This document shows, in pieces, positions 10,121-22,060 of a stretch of DNA of 64,000 nt. The notes under the pieces are model-generated. The model did no database searches. It saw nothing but the letters and a program-made list of their open reading frames with translations, and was not told the origin of the DNA. Positions within the stretch are counted from its first letter, which is position 1, and each line of letters starts with the position of its first letter. The translations under genes and the position numbers were made by a program. The DNA comes from Montifringilla adamsi (taxonomy: Eukaryota; Chordata; Aves; Passeriformes; Passeridae): assembly GCA_017590115.1 (NCBI GenBank), contig JAGGNK010003113.1, forward strand, positions 546,209 to 610,208, in the 5' to 3' direction.

Positions 10121-13100
10121 TGTAGGGGGGCCCCGCTCTTGGGATAATGGCAATGCTGAGAGGATCCCGGTGCTGGGGGCGCCGAGGGTCCTGATGCTGG
10201 GGGCGGGCTGTGGGATGTCACAGGACAGGAGATCCTGATGCTGGTGCGATCAGTATAACTCCAGGAAGCGAGTTAGTATAGTGCTAAGGGGAGCTTGGTG
10301 GTGAGGCAGAAGTCTGTAAGAAAAGGGAGGTGTCCAGTCCAGTGCGGAGGAGGAAATGTACTGGGGCAATATCAGAGAGGGACAGTCTAGTTCTGGACTC
10401 AATGCTAAGATGAGGGTCTAGTGAATTGGGATCTGATGGGTGTTGGGAGAGTGCCTGATGTGGTGTTGGGGGGTAATAGGGGTGTAGGGCACTGTCACAG
10501 CAGAGGACTCTCCTCAGTACCGTAGGAGGGGACACTGTAGGGCAGGGCCCCCAGAAACACTGATGTGGGGCTGGGACAGACATGATGACAGCCTTCCCCC
10601 ATGTCCCAGACAGCTCTGTATCATGCTGCGGAGGTGAAAGGTGTCTGACAGGGAAGAGCATTGTCTCCTGTGTGGGTATTTGTGACCTCCTCCTGCTGGT
10701 TGTGTCCTCCTCTTCCAGTACAGGGATGCTGTGGGAGGCTGGCAAGCAGGCAGGGCCAGCCTCTAGGAAATACCTGCTTATCCTGTCAAAATCTGGAAGG
10801 CATTGAGGGATCCTCTCCCAGAGACCTCAGTTCCCTCCTGGATCTCCCTGTGCAGCCAAGACAAAACCCCCAGCCCTAGGAGGTCATGCTGGGCTCCTGG
10901 GCAGGGTCTCAGCAGCCTATCTGTTCCATTGCAGCCAGGTCCTGATGAAAGGAAGTCAGAGCTGTTGCCTGCTGGCTGGGAAGCCAACAAGGAGGTGTAT
11001 ACACTGCGCTACAAGTCCACAGATGATGCCCATGAGCTGCTGCTGAAGGCCATCATGGTGGAGGACAGTATGATCCTCAATGTCATGGTGAGCACCCATG
11101 TGTCTCCTGTGGGTTTGGGGTCCTTTGGCTGGAAAGAACACCAGGGCAATTTCTTAAATGTTGGCTTTTAATTGTTTTGCCTGGAAGTGGTGTTTGCCCC
11201 TCAGGATAGGGCAGACCCAGGGGGTGGTTTGTGTCAGATGTGGCCCAGCATGAAGCTTGTCAAACCCTGGCTGTGTCAGGGCAGTGGGACAGTTGGCCTT
11301 TAACAGTCCAGCACAGGAGCTGCCCTGCTTCTGTCCCTTTTCCAGCTCAGGACTTCTCTGCAGCCCCCAACAAGAAGCTGCTCCAGGTGTCTTTGCTCAG
11401 TGTTCCACCCTTTGCAGCCTGAACTGGGGAGAGTGAGCAGGGAAAATCTTGCTGTACACTGGGGCTTGCTCCTAGGCATTCAGGCACAGCACAGGGATAT
11501 GGTGGGAGGCAGGTGGACCCCCATTTCTTGTATCCCAAGCCTGGGGCTGTTTCTGTAGCTTCTCTGCCCCTCATTCCCAGCTCTGCCAGGCTGCTCATTC
11601 TGCTTTACCTGTGCTTTTCCAGGATTGCAGATCTCAGAAGGTCGCAGATGTGACCTTGGCAGTGGCTGACTACATCAACCCAGAGCACCTGGACGATTTC
11701 CACAAGTAATTTCAGTTTCCTGGTATTTTCTTCAGGAGCAAATTTCCTACTGGCATGGAGAGGGGGGCAGAAATCAGGTTGGGAGGAGCTGGAGGACTAA
11801 CTCCCAGTTCAAAACCAGGCCAGCCCTGAAATGCAGCCAGAACTGTTCCCTGCCTTCCTGTGCACTGGCACGAGAGATATAAAGGACAGTGGGATCATGG
11901 GTTGGAGCCCAGGGGAAGGCCACCCCACCTGGGAACAGGCCAGGCCAGCACAATTATTTCCAGAGCATTGTGCTGGGTGGACACTGCCCAGGAATGTGAC
12001 AGCTTCAGCCACATCCACAGTGTCATGTGCTTTCCTCCACTGCAGACTGCTTGGGTTGGAGCAGAATTCACCCAGTGGCTGGGTGGCACTGAAATGGGAT
12101 AAAGGCTTTGGTGCCCTTGTGTGCTGTTACCCCTTCCTGTCCCCTCTGTGCTGCCAGTGGGGGACATGTTTTGTGCCAGGGACACTTTGGGCTTGTCTGT
12201 CCCCTCCCCGTGCCTGTTGCAGCATGTCCAGCATCCCATGTCCTGGTGCCATGGCCACCCCACCCCACTGCCCCTCTCCTTGCTGCAGGGTGTACAAGAA
12301 CACCGAGGAGCTGAGGACAAGAATCACTTCAGGCATCATTGCTCCCCTTGGGCCCCCTGCAGGAAAGGCCAGAAAGGAGCCCGAGTCCAAAGAGGATGTG
12401 CCCTGGGATGAGAACCCGGCCCGGCTCCCTCCCCGGCAGCCGATGGGCACAAGGGCCCCATCCAGGTGAGGAAAGAGTGTGTGGCTGCTGAGAGCCCCCT
12501 GTTAGAGGGGATGAGGTCCTGGCACAGCTCCCCAAACTCCATGTCAGGTCCCCATCTTGCACATGTGGGATGGGGAGTGGAAAGGATCCAGATCTTCCCC
12601 AGCTGGATCGGCCTGGACACTTGGGTTTCATTTGGTTGTTGGAGAGCGATGGGCTGTTCTGGAGCTGTGTGTTGGACTGACAGACCCAGGAGGGAACAGG
12701 CTGGGGCTGGGAGGTGAGGTGTGGGTGAAGGACAGTGGCCTTGCTCCTGCTGGCAGAGGGACCATCGAGGCTGGCAGAGCAAGGACATCAGTGGGAAGGA
12801 CAGTGCCATTGTGTGGCTGAGCAGCTTTTGGGAGGGACACCAAAGGTGCACTCAGCCATGGTGGAGTGCAAGACTTGCTCTTCCTGTTCTCCTGACCCCA
12901 CTTTGCCCTTGGAACCATTGCTGGCAATGCTGGATAGAGGGGACACATGGCACTTGCTTTGCTATCCCTTCCTGGCCCCTTCCAGTTGTCCCTTGTATGT
13001 GGCAGGCGGGTTCCCTCCTCTTGCACACACACTGATCACCTTTGGCTGGAAGTCAAGAGACATTGCAGTGGCTCTGCCATCTCTTGGGGACCAGCTGTGA

Positions 13101-15844
13101 CTTCTGGCTTGTGTGTCACCCCACTGATGTCTACTGCCACTCAGGGTGCAAGAGGCTCCGTGGAGAGGCTTGGGGAGACAGGCTGGAGCTGGGAACTGCT
13201 CTGGAACCATCTTACTGGCATGGGTTATTGACAGGGAGATGTGCCAGCTGGCAGCAGGCCCACCACCCCACTGTCCCCACGCTCCTAGAAGTGGGATTGT
13301 GTCTCTGGCTGGGACATGCTGGAGAGCCTGGCCTAGCCCAGCACTGCTTAGGAGTCCCCTGACATGGAAACTCCTGACATACATGGACAGCTCCTGCTCC
13401 AAGCAGTGGGAACAACAGGGGAAACAGGGCTCCCTTTATCTCAGCAAGCTGCTGCCACACATGTCAGTGTCCTCATCCAGCAACACCCTGGAGCAGGGAA
13501 TGCTCCCAATGGCAGCCCCCTCATGCAGGGTCCCACAGATCCTAGGGCCCTCCAGGTGCTGCACTGTTTGCCATGGGAGAGCATCCATGGGCACAGCTGC
13601 ATGCAGCTTCTCTGCTCTTCCTGAACATTTTTCTGTGTCCTATGTTTCAGGCCTTCCCCCTTGAGTCCCTTTGCTGTTGGTGGAGAAGACCTGGACCCTT
13701 TTGGGTGAGTATGGCTCTTGAAGCACACCCTGCTCTGCTTTGGGGGATGTGGTGTGGTTGGAGACCACCAAAACAGTATCCAGCCAAGTCTCTCTGAGTG
13801 GGAGCTCAGTGCACATTGTGAGGGACCAATTGACAGTTGCTAAAGCTCAATATGGTTCTAATATCATAATAAGATCCCGTCTCTTGCATAGATGATAGGT
13901 TGCAATCTGTGTCTGTTTAATAATCAGCTTGTATTCATTTAACACACAGTAATTCCTGCAGTAAATCAAAGCTGAATACGTCGTTAAGTGAATGTAAGCC
14001 TCTAATTTAAACCGTTACCAGCTGCTGTGTCTCCAGCCCAGCAGTCTGCAGAAGGGGAGGCTGAAAGCTGAGTTCACAGATTCTCAAGTCCTGTTTCAAG
14101 CCTCCCGGCTGTCTGAGGCACTTGGAGAAAGCCTGGGCAGAGGCTGGGCTGTCTGGGAGACTGAGCTTCACAGATATATCCTTGATATTTGGTTTGGTCA
14201 GGCAAGGAGAACCTGTCATCTTCCACTCCAGTTAAAAGCACATAGTCAGACAATAACCAGCTTGTGGTGTCGTTGTGGAGTGTCCTGCAGCCCAGAAGAG
14301 ACTCCTCTTTGGAACCACTCTCCTGTGGGGATGGCATTTTTTCCCCTCTTGCAAGACTTGTTTCTCCGTGGGTTTGGCTAGAAAAGGGACAGCTAAAAAT
14401 GTCCCTGCTCAGCTGGAAAGAGAGGCCTGGAGCTGGGGTGACTGGAAGGAAACCTGATTGCACCAGGAGAGGGGATTCATTTTGGGGGAAGGGTGTCCCT
14501 GTTTCTCTTGCTGCCTCCAGCGCTTTGTCAGAGATTTCTTTGTAAATGACAAAAAAGATGGTAAATGGAAGCAGATTTGTGTGCTGACACCTGCCAGTGC
14601 TGGGACTGGAGACCCAGACTCCTAGGAATATGCTCATGGGACCTGGCTGTCCCGGGGCACTTTGGGCAGCTGTTCTAGCCTAATGGAACTCATTAGCACG
14701 GTTGTTAATGACTTGTATGATGGCTGCGGTGTCCGGAGGCTCCAGCCACATTTGCACAAAGCCGAGCATGAGGAATGGCACTCGCAGCGTGGGGCAACTC
14801 CAAGGAGCCGCCGTGGTCAGCAAATGACTTCCAGGCAGTTCTTTGGAAAGGCTTGTGGGAACCCAGCCGGCTCTTGCAACACTGTGCAGGGCAGGATGGG
14901 AAACAGGGATGGAACGTGGGTCTGCAGGTCTGGTGCTTCTTGAGGGAACAGCCAGCACCTCTGCTGTGGAGATAGCTGAGAGAGCTGAGGCTGTTCAGCC
15001 TGGAGAAGAGAAGGCTTCAGGGACACCTTGGAGCCCCTTACAGTGCCAAGAGGGCCTCCAAGAGAGCTGGAGAGGGACTTTAGACAAGGGCCTGAAGTGA
15101 CAGAACAAAGGGGAATGGTTCCCACTGAGAGCAGGCCAAGTTAGTTTGGATTTTGGCAAGAAATTCTTTCCTGTAAGGATGATGAGATCCCAGACCTCTG
15201 GTTGTCCAGAGAAGCTGTGGCTGCCCCATCATTGAAAGTGTTCAGGATTGGATGGGGCCTGGGACAGCTTGGTCTAGTGGAAGATATCCCTGCCTGTGGC
15301 TGGGGGTTGGAATGAAATGAGCTTTGAGGTCCCCTCCTACTCAAACAATTCTGGGATTCTCTGCAGGACTCTCTGTCTTCATGGGCTGCCTCACTGGCTG
15401 GTCCTGGGAGCTTTCCTTTCCGCATGCCATGTGTCAGGTTAACCTCATGTTCCCATGCTCCGCATTTCTTCAGTTCTCTCCAGTGCCAATCTCATCTCCT
15501 TCTCTGCCTTTTCTCTCTCCAGAGGTCGGAGTGGGGGAATGATTGTGGATCCTCTCCGCTCTGGCATCCCTCATCCTAGCATTGACCCATCCTCAGGCAT
15601 CCCAGGCCGGCTTCCCCCAGGAGCTGTTCCACCAGGCGCCAGATTTGACCCCTTTGGCCCCATAGGAATTGGGCGATCTGGGTAGGTCCTTGGCCATGCT
15701 GGTATTCCAGCCTGCCACTGGATCCCAGCTCATCCCTGTTGCTGCAGGCCTGAGCTCTCACTTCTGTTTGACTGCTCTGAATTTCTTTCCAGGCCGGATC
15801 CTGACCACCTTCCTCCTCCAGGCTACGATGACATGTTCATGTGA
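9749..15844 (+). CDS. PSMF1: Proteasome inhibitor PI31 subunit
   Basis: Seven coding exons: 9749-9877, 10935-11087, 11623-11705, 12289-12465, 13651-13704, 15523-15681, 15793-15844. All have GT-AG introns and the phases join cleanly to 268 codons plus TGA (human about 271). PI31 binds the 20S proteasome core and acts as inhibitor, assembly factor or transport adaptor. Residues 1 to about 150 form the FP (Fbxo7/PI31) domain, starting MAGLEPLYAW, with DALVCGIHWEL and KSELLPAGW typical of the family. The rest is the proline/glycine-rich tail, with GGEDLDPFG, GGMIVDPLRSG and GAVPPGARFDPFGPIG. The protein ends DDMFM; the human form, as I recall it, ends DDMYL, so the tyrosine of the C-terminal HbYX motif is phenylalanine here. 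The first ATG sits in a GCAGCC context inside a CpG island. Identity is very secure; exon 5 is only 54 bases. Confidence 0.96.
13800..14030. promoter_or_regulatory. Candidate conserved non-coding element in PSMF1 intron 5
   Basis: About 230 AT-rich bases without repeats inside a GC-rich intron, with homeodomain-like motifs ('gtttaataatcagcttgt', 'ctctaatttaaacc'). Composition shifts abruptly at both edges. No open frame or transposon explains it; enhancer function is inferred. Confidence 0.35.
14680..14785. promoter_or_regulatory. Candidate second conserved element in PSMF1 intron 5
   Basis: Includes 'aatggaactcattagcacgg' and 'ttgttaatgacttgtatgat'. The region looks constrained rather than decayed and lies just upstream of a CR1 insertion. 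Evidence is composition and motif only. Confidence 0.25.
14965..15363 (+). mobile_element. CR1 LINE 3' end in PSMF1 intron 5
   Basis: Sense CR1: 'gaggctgttcagcctggaga', 'ctccaagagagctggagagg', 'aaattctttcctgtaaggat', 'gttgtccagagaagctgtgg', 'gggttggaatgaaatgagct', ending near 'acaattctgggattct'. It is about 400 bases and moderately diverged. Confidence 0.9.
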
Positions 15845-16860
15845 GGAGTCACCACGTGGCTGCTCTTGAACAAGTTTTCTGGGAAGCAGGGGTACTTTGC
15901 CTCTTCACTCCTCGGCTGATGGACGTGATCTTTCCAGTAGCGTTTTCCTTCTCTCCGATTTGGGCCACATTCCCTTGTGTCCCATCAGCTATAAAGGCTT
16001 CCCTGTTTGCAGAATGGAAGAGGAGGCAATAGTAGGTCATTTCTTTCTCTGCTCCTCTGAGGGTGCCCAGCTGTTTGCACCCAGCAAGGTGGGAGCGTGG
16101 GGTGTGGCTCTGTGGGAACAGCCTAGGTGCTGTGGGATTTCTTCAGAGCTTGCTGCTGGGGTCCCACAAGTGGTGGGTGTGAGAAAGGAGTTGGCTCCTT
16201 GCTGCTGCTCTGCAGGAAACCACAGCAACCTCCTGAAGGGGACAGCTGGAGCGGGCTCCCCACAGAGTGGGGTTCTCTCTTGCTCTGTATCTGAGCAGGG
16301 TGCTGATTGAAGGGCTGGAAAGCCCAACCCACAGGGTCTCCATGGGCAGACCCCCAGCAGCAGCTGGGATTACAGCTGTGCCTACTGGCTTTGAAGAGCA
16401 GCACCAAAAAAGCCTTTGATGTGCATGAGAAGAGACATAGATTAAATTCCTGGCTCACCTTGCCCCCTCTCTTCCCTGAAGCCATGGTGTTTCTCATTCC
16501 TGGGGTGCCTGTGAAGCCCTGCAGGCAGTGTGGGGAGGGGTGCCCATTGGGCATTGCATGGGTCTGGAGTAAGAGGGAGGGAGCTGTGCAAAAGAGGTTT
16601 CTCAAACATGTTTTCCTACTGCCAGTCTTCTTGTGTGTGGCTCTGCCTGGCTGGCTTGGGGAGAATGGGTGAGATCTGCTTGGCTCAGACTTCTGAGCTC
16701 TCTAGAAGCCTCCTTTCCTTATAGATTCCCCAGCTCAGTTGATTTGGGCCTGCAGCTCATCTCTCCTGTTAGGGGCTCAAACTGTTTTTCTTCTCGTGTT
16801 TGATCTCTTGGAAGAATGTTCGTAAGACTGAAATAAAAACCTGACAACAGTGTTGTGCTG
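15845..16860 (+). other. PSMF1: PSMF1 3'UTR with poly(A) signal
   Basis: Non-coding sequence after the PSMF1 stop. AATAAA at 16832-16837 is followed by a GT-rich stretch ('gtgttgtgctggtg'), a plausible cleavage region near 16855. A second AATAAA at 17193-17198, with 'gtgttatggtgtgtg' after it, could give a longer form. Confidence 0.6.
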
Positions 16861-19800
16861 GTGCATACTGGGGTGCCCCCTCTCTTCCCTCCTGTGCAAA
16901 GGGAAGCCCCAGAACCCTTCCCGAGGCAGAGGATTCATGTTGGGAACTCGCTTTGTACCTTCCCCTGAGCAGCAGCACTTTTCCAAGAGGATGTAACTGT
17001 ATTAGGAAAATGAAGTGGAGAGCAGCCCAGCCCTGCTCCTGCAGTAATTGCCTCTCCGGGGCATTGAGTGCTGTTAGAACACTGCACACAGCTGCGTTGG
17101 CAGAAATATAAAGGGGGAAGGGATCCCCCCCATCTATCTCTTTTCCCAAAAGGCTTTTTCCTTTTAAAACCTCTTTGCCTACAAATGCGGTTAATAAAGC
17201 TGTGTTATGGTGTGTGCCACCCTGGGCCCTGCACATGTGGAAGCAGGGAAGACCAGCTGGAGAAATCTGGTGCTGGGAGGAGTTGCAGCAACCCCTGCAT
17301 CTCCTGAGGGCTCATGCATGGGCCCCCATTCGTGGAGGGGCTGGTTCTGAGCCCAGACCCACTGTACTACCCAGAGTTTTTTTGGGGAAAGTCCCAACTG
17401 CAGACCCACGGGTGGGCTGTGGGCAATGCCCATGACCAGAGCAGCATAGGAGGGATGGAGAGAGACCCAGGCACGGTGAGGCCATTGCTCTTGCGTGTCT
17501 CCTCCGGCTCCTGGGACAGCCTGTGCCTATCCCCAGCTTCCTTCCAGAAGAAAGAAGCTCCCAACCTTGCTGCTGGGGTTGAAAGACTGGATGGGGGAGA
17601 GGAAACAGGTTAGGCTCATCGAGAGGCCCTCTCTGCGGGGGGCGGCTGTTTTCTGTGCCTGAATTAATCATGTTCTGCGACCTACCAGGAGGGAGAGACA
17701 CAGCCGGCTTTGATGGGGCTAATTAAAGCGAGGCAGTGCGGGGAGAGGCTGCGGCAGGGCGAGGAACCGGCTTTTGTCTGCAGCGCCCAGCCCCGGCGGG
17801 TCCGTGGTGTTGTGCAGCTGGGAAACAGGTGGCAGAGGAGGGGAGTGGGTTCCAAAGGGGACAAGTGTCTGCTGCGGCCCTTTGCCTGAGCCTCTGGACT
17901 CCCAGGACTGAGCCATCCACTCTCCAGGAGGATGGGTAAAACGAGGCAAGGATCCTCCTCTCCATGTCACAGGACAGTGGGAACAGGAGACATCCCCACA
18001 GTTGGCTTGGGTGCCACCAAAGGAGCTGGAGCATGGCAGAGGTAGCTCCTGAGGACCAGTGATCCCAAGTACATTTCTTATTCCATCTGTAGGGCTTGTG
18101 GCCAGCACAAGCCCCATTCCCTGAGTACGGCTGGGGGGCAGCCGCCCCCATTGCGGGTTTGTTCCACAGTGGCTGCAAGGGTCTGCAGGTCTCCCTTCAA
18201 CGGGAGGGACAGTTCAGGCCCTCAGTCATGTGTCCCCATCCCTGCTGTTTCTGCCCTAAGCGACAGGAAACATTAACATGCACAGGAGCACAGTAACACA
18301 CCCCGTGTTAATTTTTATGGGGAGGCTGTGAGGAGTGGCTGGGGCGAGGTGTGCGGTCTTGGCACAGGCTCAGCCTCCCTCCTCCAGCAGCAGCACTTCC
18401 ACTACACATTTGAAGAGAGGCACTGGATTATTGGTAATGGCTCAGGATCCCCAGAGAGTCCTTCAGGCCATCTGCCAGCCCGCCCAGCCCACAGCACCTG
18501 CCTGCATGCTCCCGATGGGATGGCAGAACCCCAGCGTTGCTAATTACCCTGCAGCCGGTGCTACATCCCTTGGATCCTGGGTACAGGGAAGCCGTGTGTG
18601 TGGCCCAGCAGGAAAACAAAGCAGCCCGCGTTATATGGAACTGCTTGCTTTGCTCACCCCTGGCACAAAGAAAGACACCCCCAAAACACCAGCACTGGGG
18701 GACTGGAAAGCCATTGACCCTCCTTCTACTCAGCAGCATAGCATCAGCCTTTCCCAGACAGATTTTTCTCAGCACTCTGAAATATTCTGGATTGCTTCCT
18801 ACTATTCCCCTGCACATTAAGCACCACATGCTAGTGCCTCTTTCCCAGTGTCTGCCAGAGTGATGAAGGGACAGCCAGGTCAGACTGCTCCATGTCTCTC
18901 TGCCCTGTACAGCCACCCTACACCTCAGCCTAGGCTGAGGGAGGTTGTGTACAAGATCACATCCCAGCCCTGGAGTTCTCAGTGGGGAATCTTCTTTAAT
19001 GGCATTGTTCCTTCAGTTTGCTCATTGTAAATATATCTCTATATATGTAGAGGCTTCCCCCCAGTCCTGCAGGGAGTCAAGGCACAGCCCAGCAACATGC
19101 TGACAAAGCAATAACAGCCCCTTCCCGCAGTTTCTTGAGCAGCCTCAAGGCCTAATCCATGGGAGTATTTCTTGTGCTCACGTACAGCAGGTGCTTAACA
19201 GCTGTAACCTTCACCAGGCCAGCTTTTCATCCTCAAAACACTCCTTCCATCTTATTTAAAGCAACAAAAAAGGGATGAGGATGATTTCTCCATCTAACAC
19301 GTTTATTTTACTAATCCAGAAATGCAGGGCCAACGCTGAATTGCAGGAGGGACATCTGCCTTCTCAGGGCAGAGCCTTGCTTAGGAAGACTCAGAGCTCC
19401 CCCTTTCTCCCCTTTTTCTCTTCTTCCCTTTCCTTCCCTCTCTTCCCTCCCTCCCAGAGCATCACCCCCTCCTCCACCCTAGAGCCCCTCAGTGACAGCC
19501 ACAATGACATTTGCCCCCCTGCTCTCCTGGACCCTTCATTTGGCCCCTTAGGTTCTGACTGAAGCCATTTGTCCCAGGGCTGTTGGGGACAGACAATGCT
19601 TGTTTGGGGACAGTGGGGCACAGCCACCCATTTCACTCCAAGTGTGGTTTCATCCCAGAGAAAGGTGCCTGGGTGCCAGGATTGCAGGTGTGAGGTGATT
19701 CGAAGTTGTTTCCTGGGATCCTGCAATAAATACAGAGCATGGGCTGGTGATGTGGTGACAGGAAGAGAGGCATGTGGCACTTCACAGCAGCAGGAAGAAT

Positions 19801-20950
19801 CATCTGTGAAGCATTATATGGAAACACAGGGCAGAGGACACCATTCCCAGCATACAAGGAGACACTGGAAGCCCTGGAATAAAACCCAACCCAGGCAACC
19901 AGATGTAGAAAATCACTTTTCTTTGTGTCAGGCTGTCTGGAGGGACTTGTCCCTGCCTGAGAATGTCTGAAGTGGGTAGCTTATGGGATGGATTGAAAAC
20001 TGGTGGCAGTTTATGATAAACAGCACCTTTTGTGGCTCTGCATTTTCCAGTGGGATAATTATGTCCCTTTCCCAGCACACTGCTCGTACCCATTTCTCTT
20101 TCCACAGAACATTGTGCTTTAATGATGAGATGCAATTTTGCCTTCACACCACAGACAATGGCCCTTGAATCAGCAGAAGGGCTGGCGTGGGGACACCCCA
20201 GCAGCAGCACTGCCAGGCCAGTGTGGGTCACAGCCACCACGTCACCTTGAGGCACTGAGAATCATCCACTCTCTTCTGTACGGAGCACCATGGATTTTAA
20301 AGAGGCCATTCCAGGGCTGCTGGTGGTAGAGGAATGCTTGGCACGGTGCAGGCGTGTGTCCTGGCCTTCATCCTGCTGTGCGGATGAAGCTGGTGGGGTG
20401 TGAGGGCGGGGGGGTGGCAGGGGGCTGGACCCCCACCCCACAGATGGTGGGCATGCTTGCTGCCTCCTCTTCTGCCCGAAGCAGTGCAAGCACCAGCTCT
20501 GTGCCAGAGTTTTACAGGAAACTATTGCTAAAAATGGTCACTGACGGCAGAAACAGATCTGTAGGGAAGAGCAGTCAGGTCCTGGCTGTGGGAAGGAGCT
20601 CAGCCTCACATCTAGCCCAGGCTGCAACTGACCATGGCACAGAAATCCCTCGGCTGCCTTGGCTGTGCCACTGCCATGATGCTGGTGGCAGGATCCCATC
20701 CAAGAAGATGCTGGGGAGGCAGCAGGAGGTCCGAAGGCCATGCTGTCCCAGTGCTGGTGGCAGGGAACAACCCAGGCCAGGGCCATGCAGTCTGGTGGAA
20801 TACCCCAAAGCCTCATCAGTCCGATGGAATACCCCAAAGCCTCATCAGTTCGGTGCTGCTGGGCCGGAGCACCATTCAAGAAGGGTTCAAGGAGGTGAGA
20901 ATGGTGGCTGAAGGCTGGTGTAGGCAAAGTTTCACCCAATGGTATCGGTG
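16861..20950. other. Intergenic region between PSMF1 and the 21-kb CpG island
   Basis: No supportable gene. Human has TMEM74B and C20orf202 between PSMF1 and RAD21L1, but I see neither a two-helix membrane protein frame nor a FAM167-like coiled coil here. AT-rich islands at 17640-17745 ('gggctaattaaagcgaggc'), 18300-18330 and 18530-18555 look like possible regulatory DNA. A 29-base direct duplication lies at 20794-20851. Confidence 0.5.
20794..20851. repeat. 29-base tandem duplication
   Basis: Two adjacent copies of a unit containing 'tggaataccccaaagcctca', at 20794-20822 and 20823-20851, with only a few mismatches. It appears to be a recent local duplication. Confidence 0.8.
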
Positions 20951-20959
20951 TTGGAGTGC

Positions 20960-22000
20960 AGCAAGGGGACCCCGTTTCTGCCAGCGGCGGGGGGTCCCTG
21001 GGGTGCGCACAGCTAGGAGCCGGGCCCCTCGGGGAGCTGGGGTGGGGGGCTCAGCTGGCTCTCGAGCAGCGCCCGCGTCCCTTCACCCGATACCCTCCGC
21101 AGCCGCAGCCGTACCGAGCCATAGGTGCCACCGGTGCGGCGGGCGGCCCGGGCGCGGCGGCGGGCGGCGGCGGCGGCCAGCAGCAGGGCGCACCCGCGGC
21201 CGCCGCCTCGTCCGGGCTCCGCAGCTCCGCCGCCCGCGGGGACGCCATGGAACCGCCGCCGGCCTGCGCGGCCGAAGGTGAGCGGTCGAAGCGGGACGGG
21301 ATGCTCCTCTGGGTCGGAGACGGGTCCCCGAACCGGGATGCTACCCCAAATCAGAGGCGAACCCCGCGGCCGGGATGCTTCCCCTCTCCAGAGTCGCTTC
21401 CCCTGACCGGGCTACCAGCCCCACCCCGCAGGTCTCCGAACCGGGCTGCTCCTCCTCCTGGGGTCCCGCTTAGCCGAACCGGGCAACCTTGGGAGCTGAG
21501 ATTTCCCCCCGGACTGTCCCACTTCCCCGGAACCGACCCCCAGACCGGGCTGCTCCCCTTCCCTGAATCCTCACCTGCCTCTCCGAACCGGCTCGTCCCA
21601 CCTGGCTCTCCCCCTTCCCAAACCAAGCTCCCGCCGCGTGACCCACCTTCCCGAATCCGTCTGAAACCCCCTGTGGGCACCTGTGTCCCTGTGACTCCAC
21701 TAAATTGCCCCTCACCGGACCCTCTTCTCCCGCCGGGCTCTGCCCTCCCGTTCCCCGCTCCCGCACCGGGCTGTGGCCCCGCTCCGTGCACCGTGCTCCG
21801 CTCCCGCTTCTCCGCTTGGTCTGCCCTCCCCGCCGATGCCCGCACCGAGCTGCCCCGCTTCCCCTCCCGGTCCCCCGCGTCGGGCTGCCTACCCCCGCCG
21901 CCTCCCCGGTTCCCCGGGCAGGTGCCGGTGCCGCCGCGGGGCGGGCGGTGGGTGCCCCGAGCTGCGGTCGCGCACGGCCGCCGCACGCACACGCACACAC
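20960..22000 (+). promoter_or_regulatory. Orphan CpG island with possible first coding exon
   Basis: About 1 kb of very CpG-dense DNA. At 21247 an ATG begins MEPPPACAAE and runs into a strong donor (GTGAGC from 21278). This resembles a promoter plus first exon of a plus-strand gene, but no second exon was found before RAD21L1. It could also serve as a distant promoter for RAD21L1 or for a non-coding transcript. The long open frames across it are a by-product of GC content. Confidence 0.45.
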
Positions 22001-22060
22001 ACACACACACGTACGGGGGGCACACACATGCACTCACATGCACACGCCCGGGTGCACACC
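21983..22060. repeat. (CA)n microsatellite
   Basis: A CA/CG dinucleotide run at 21983-22010 and a less regular CACACATG-type continuation at 22021-22060, at the 3' edge of the CpG island. Confidence 0.9.
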
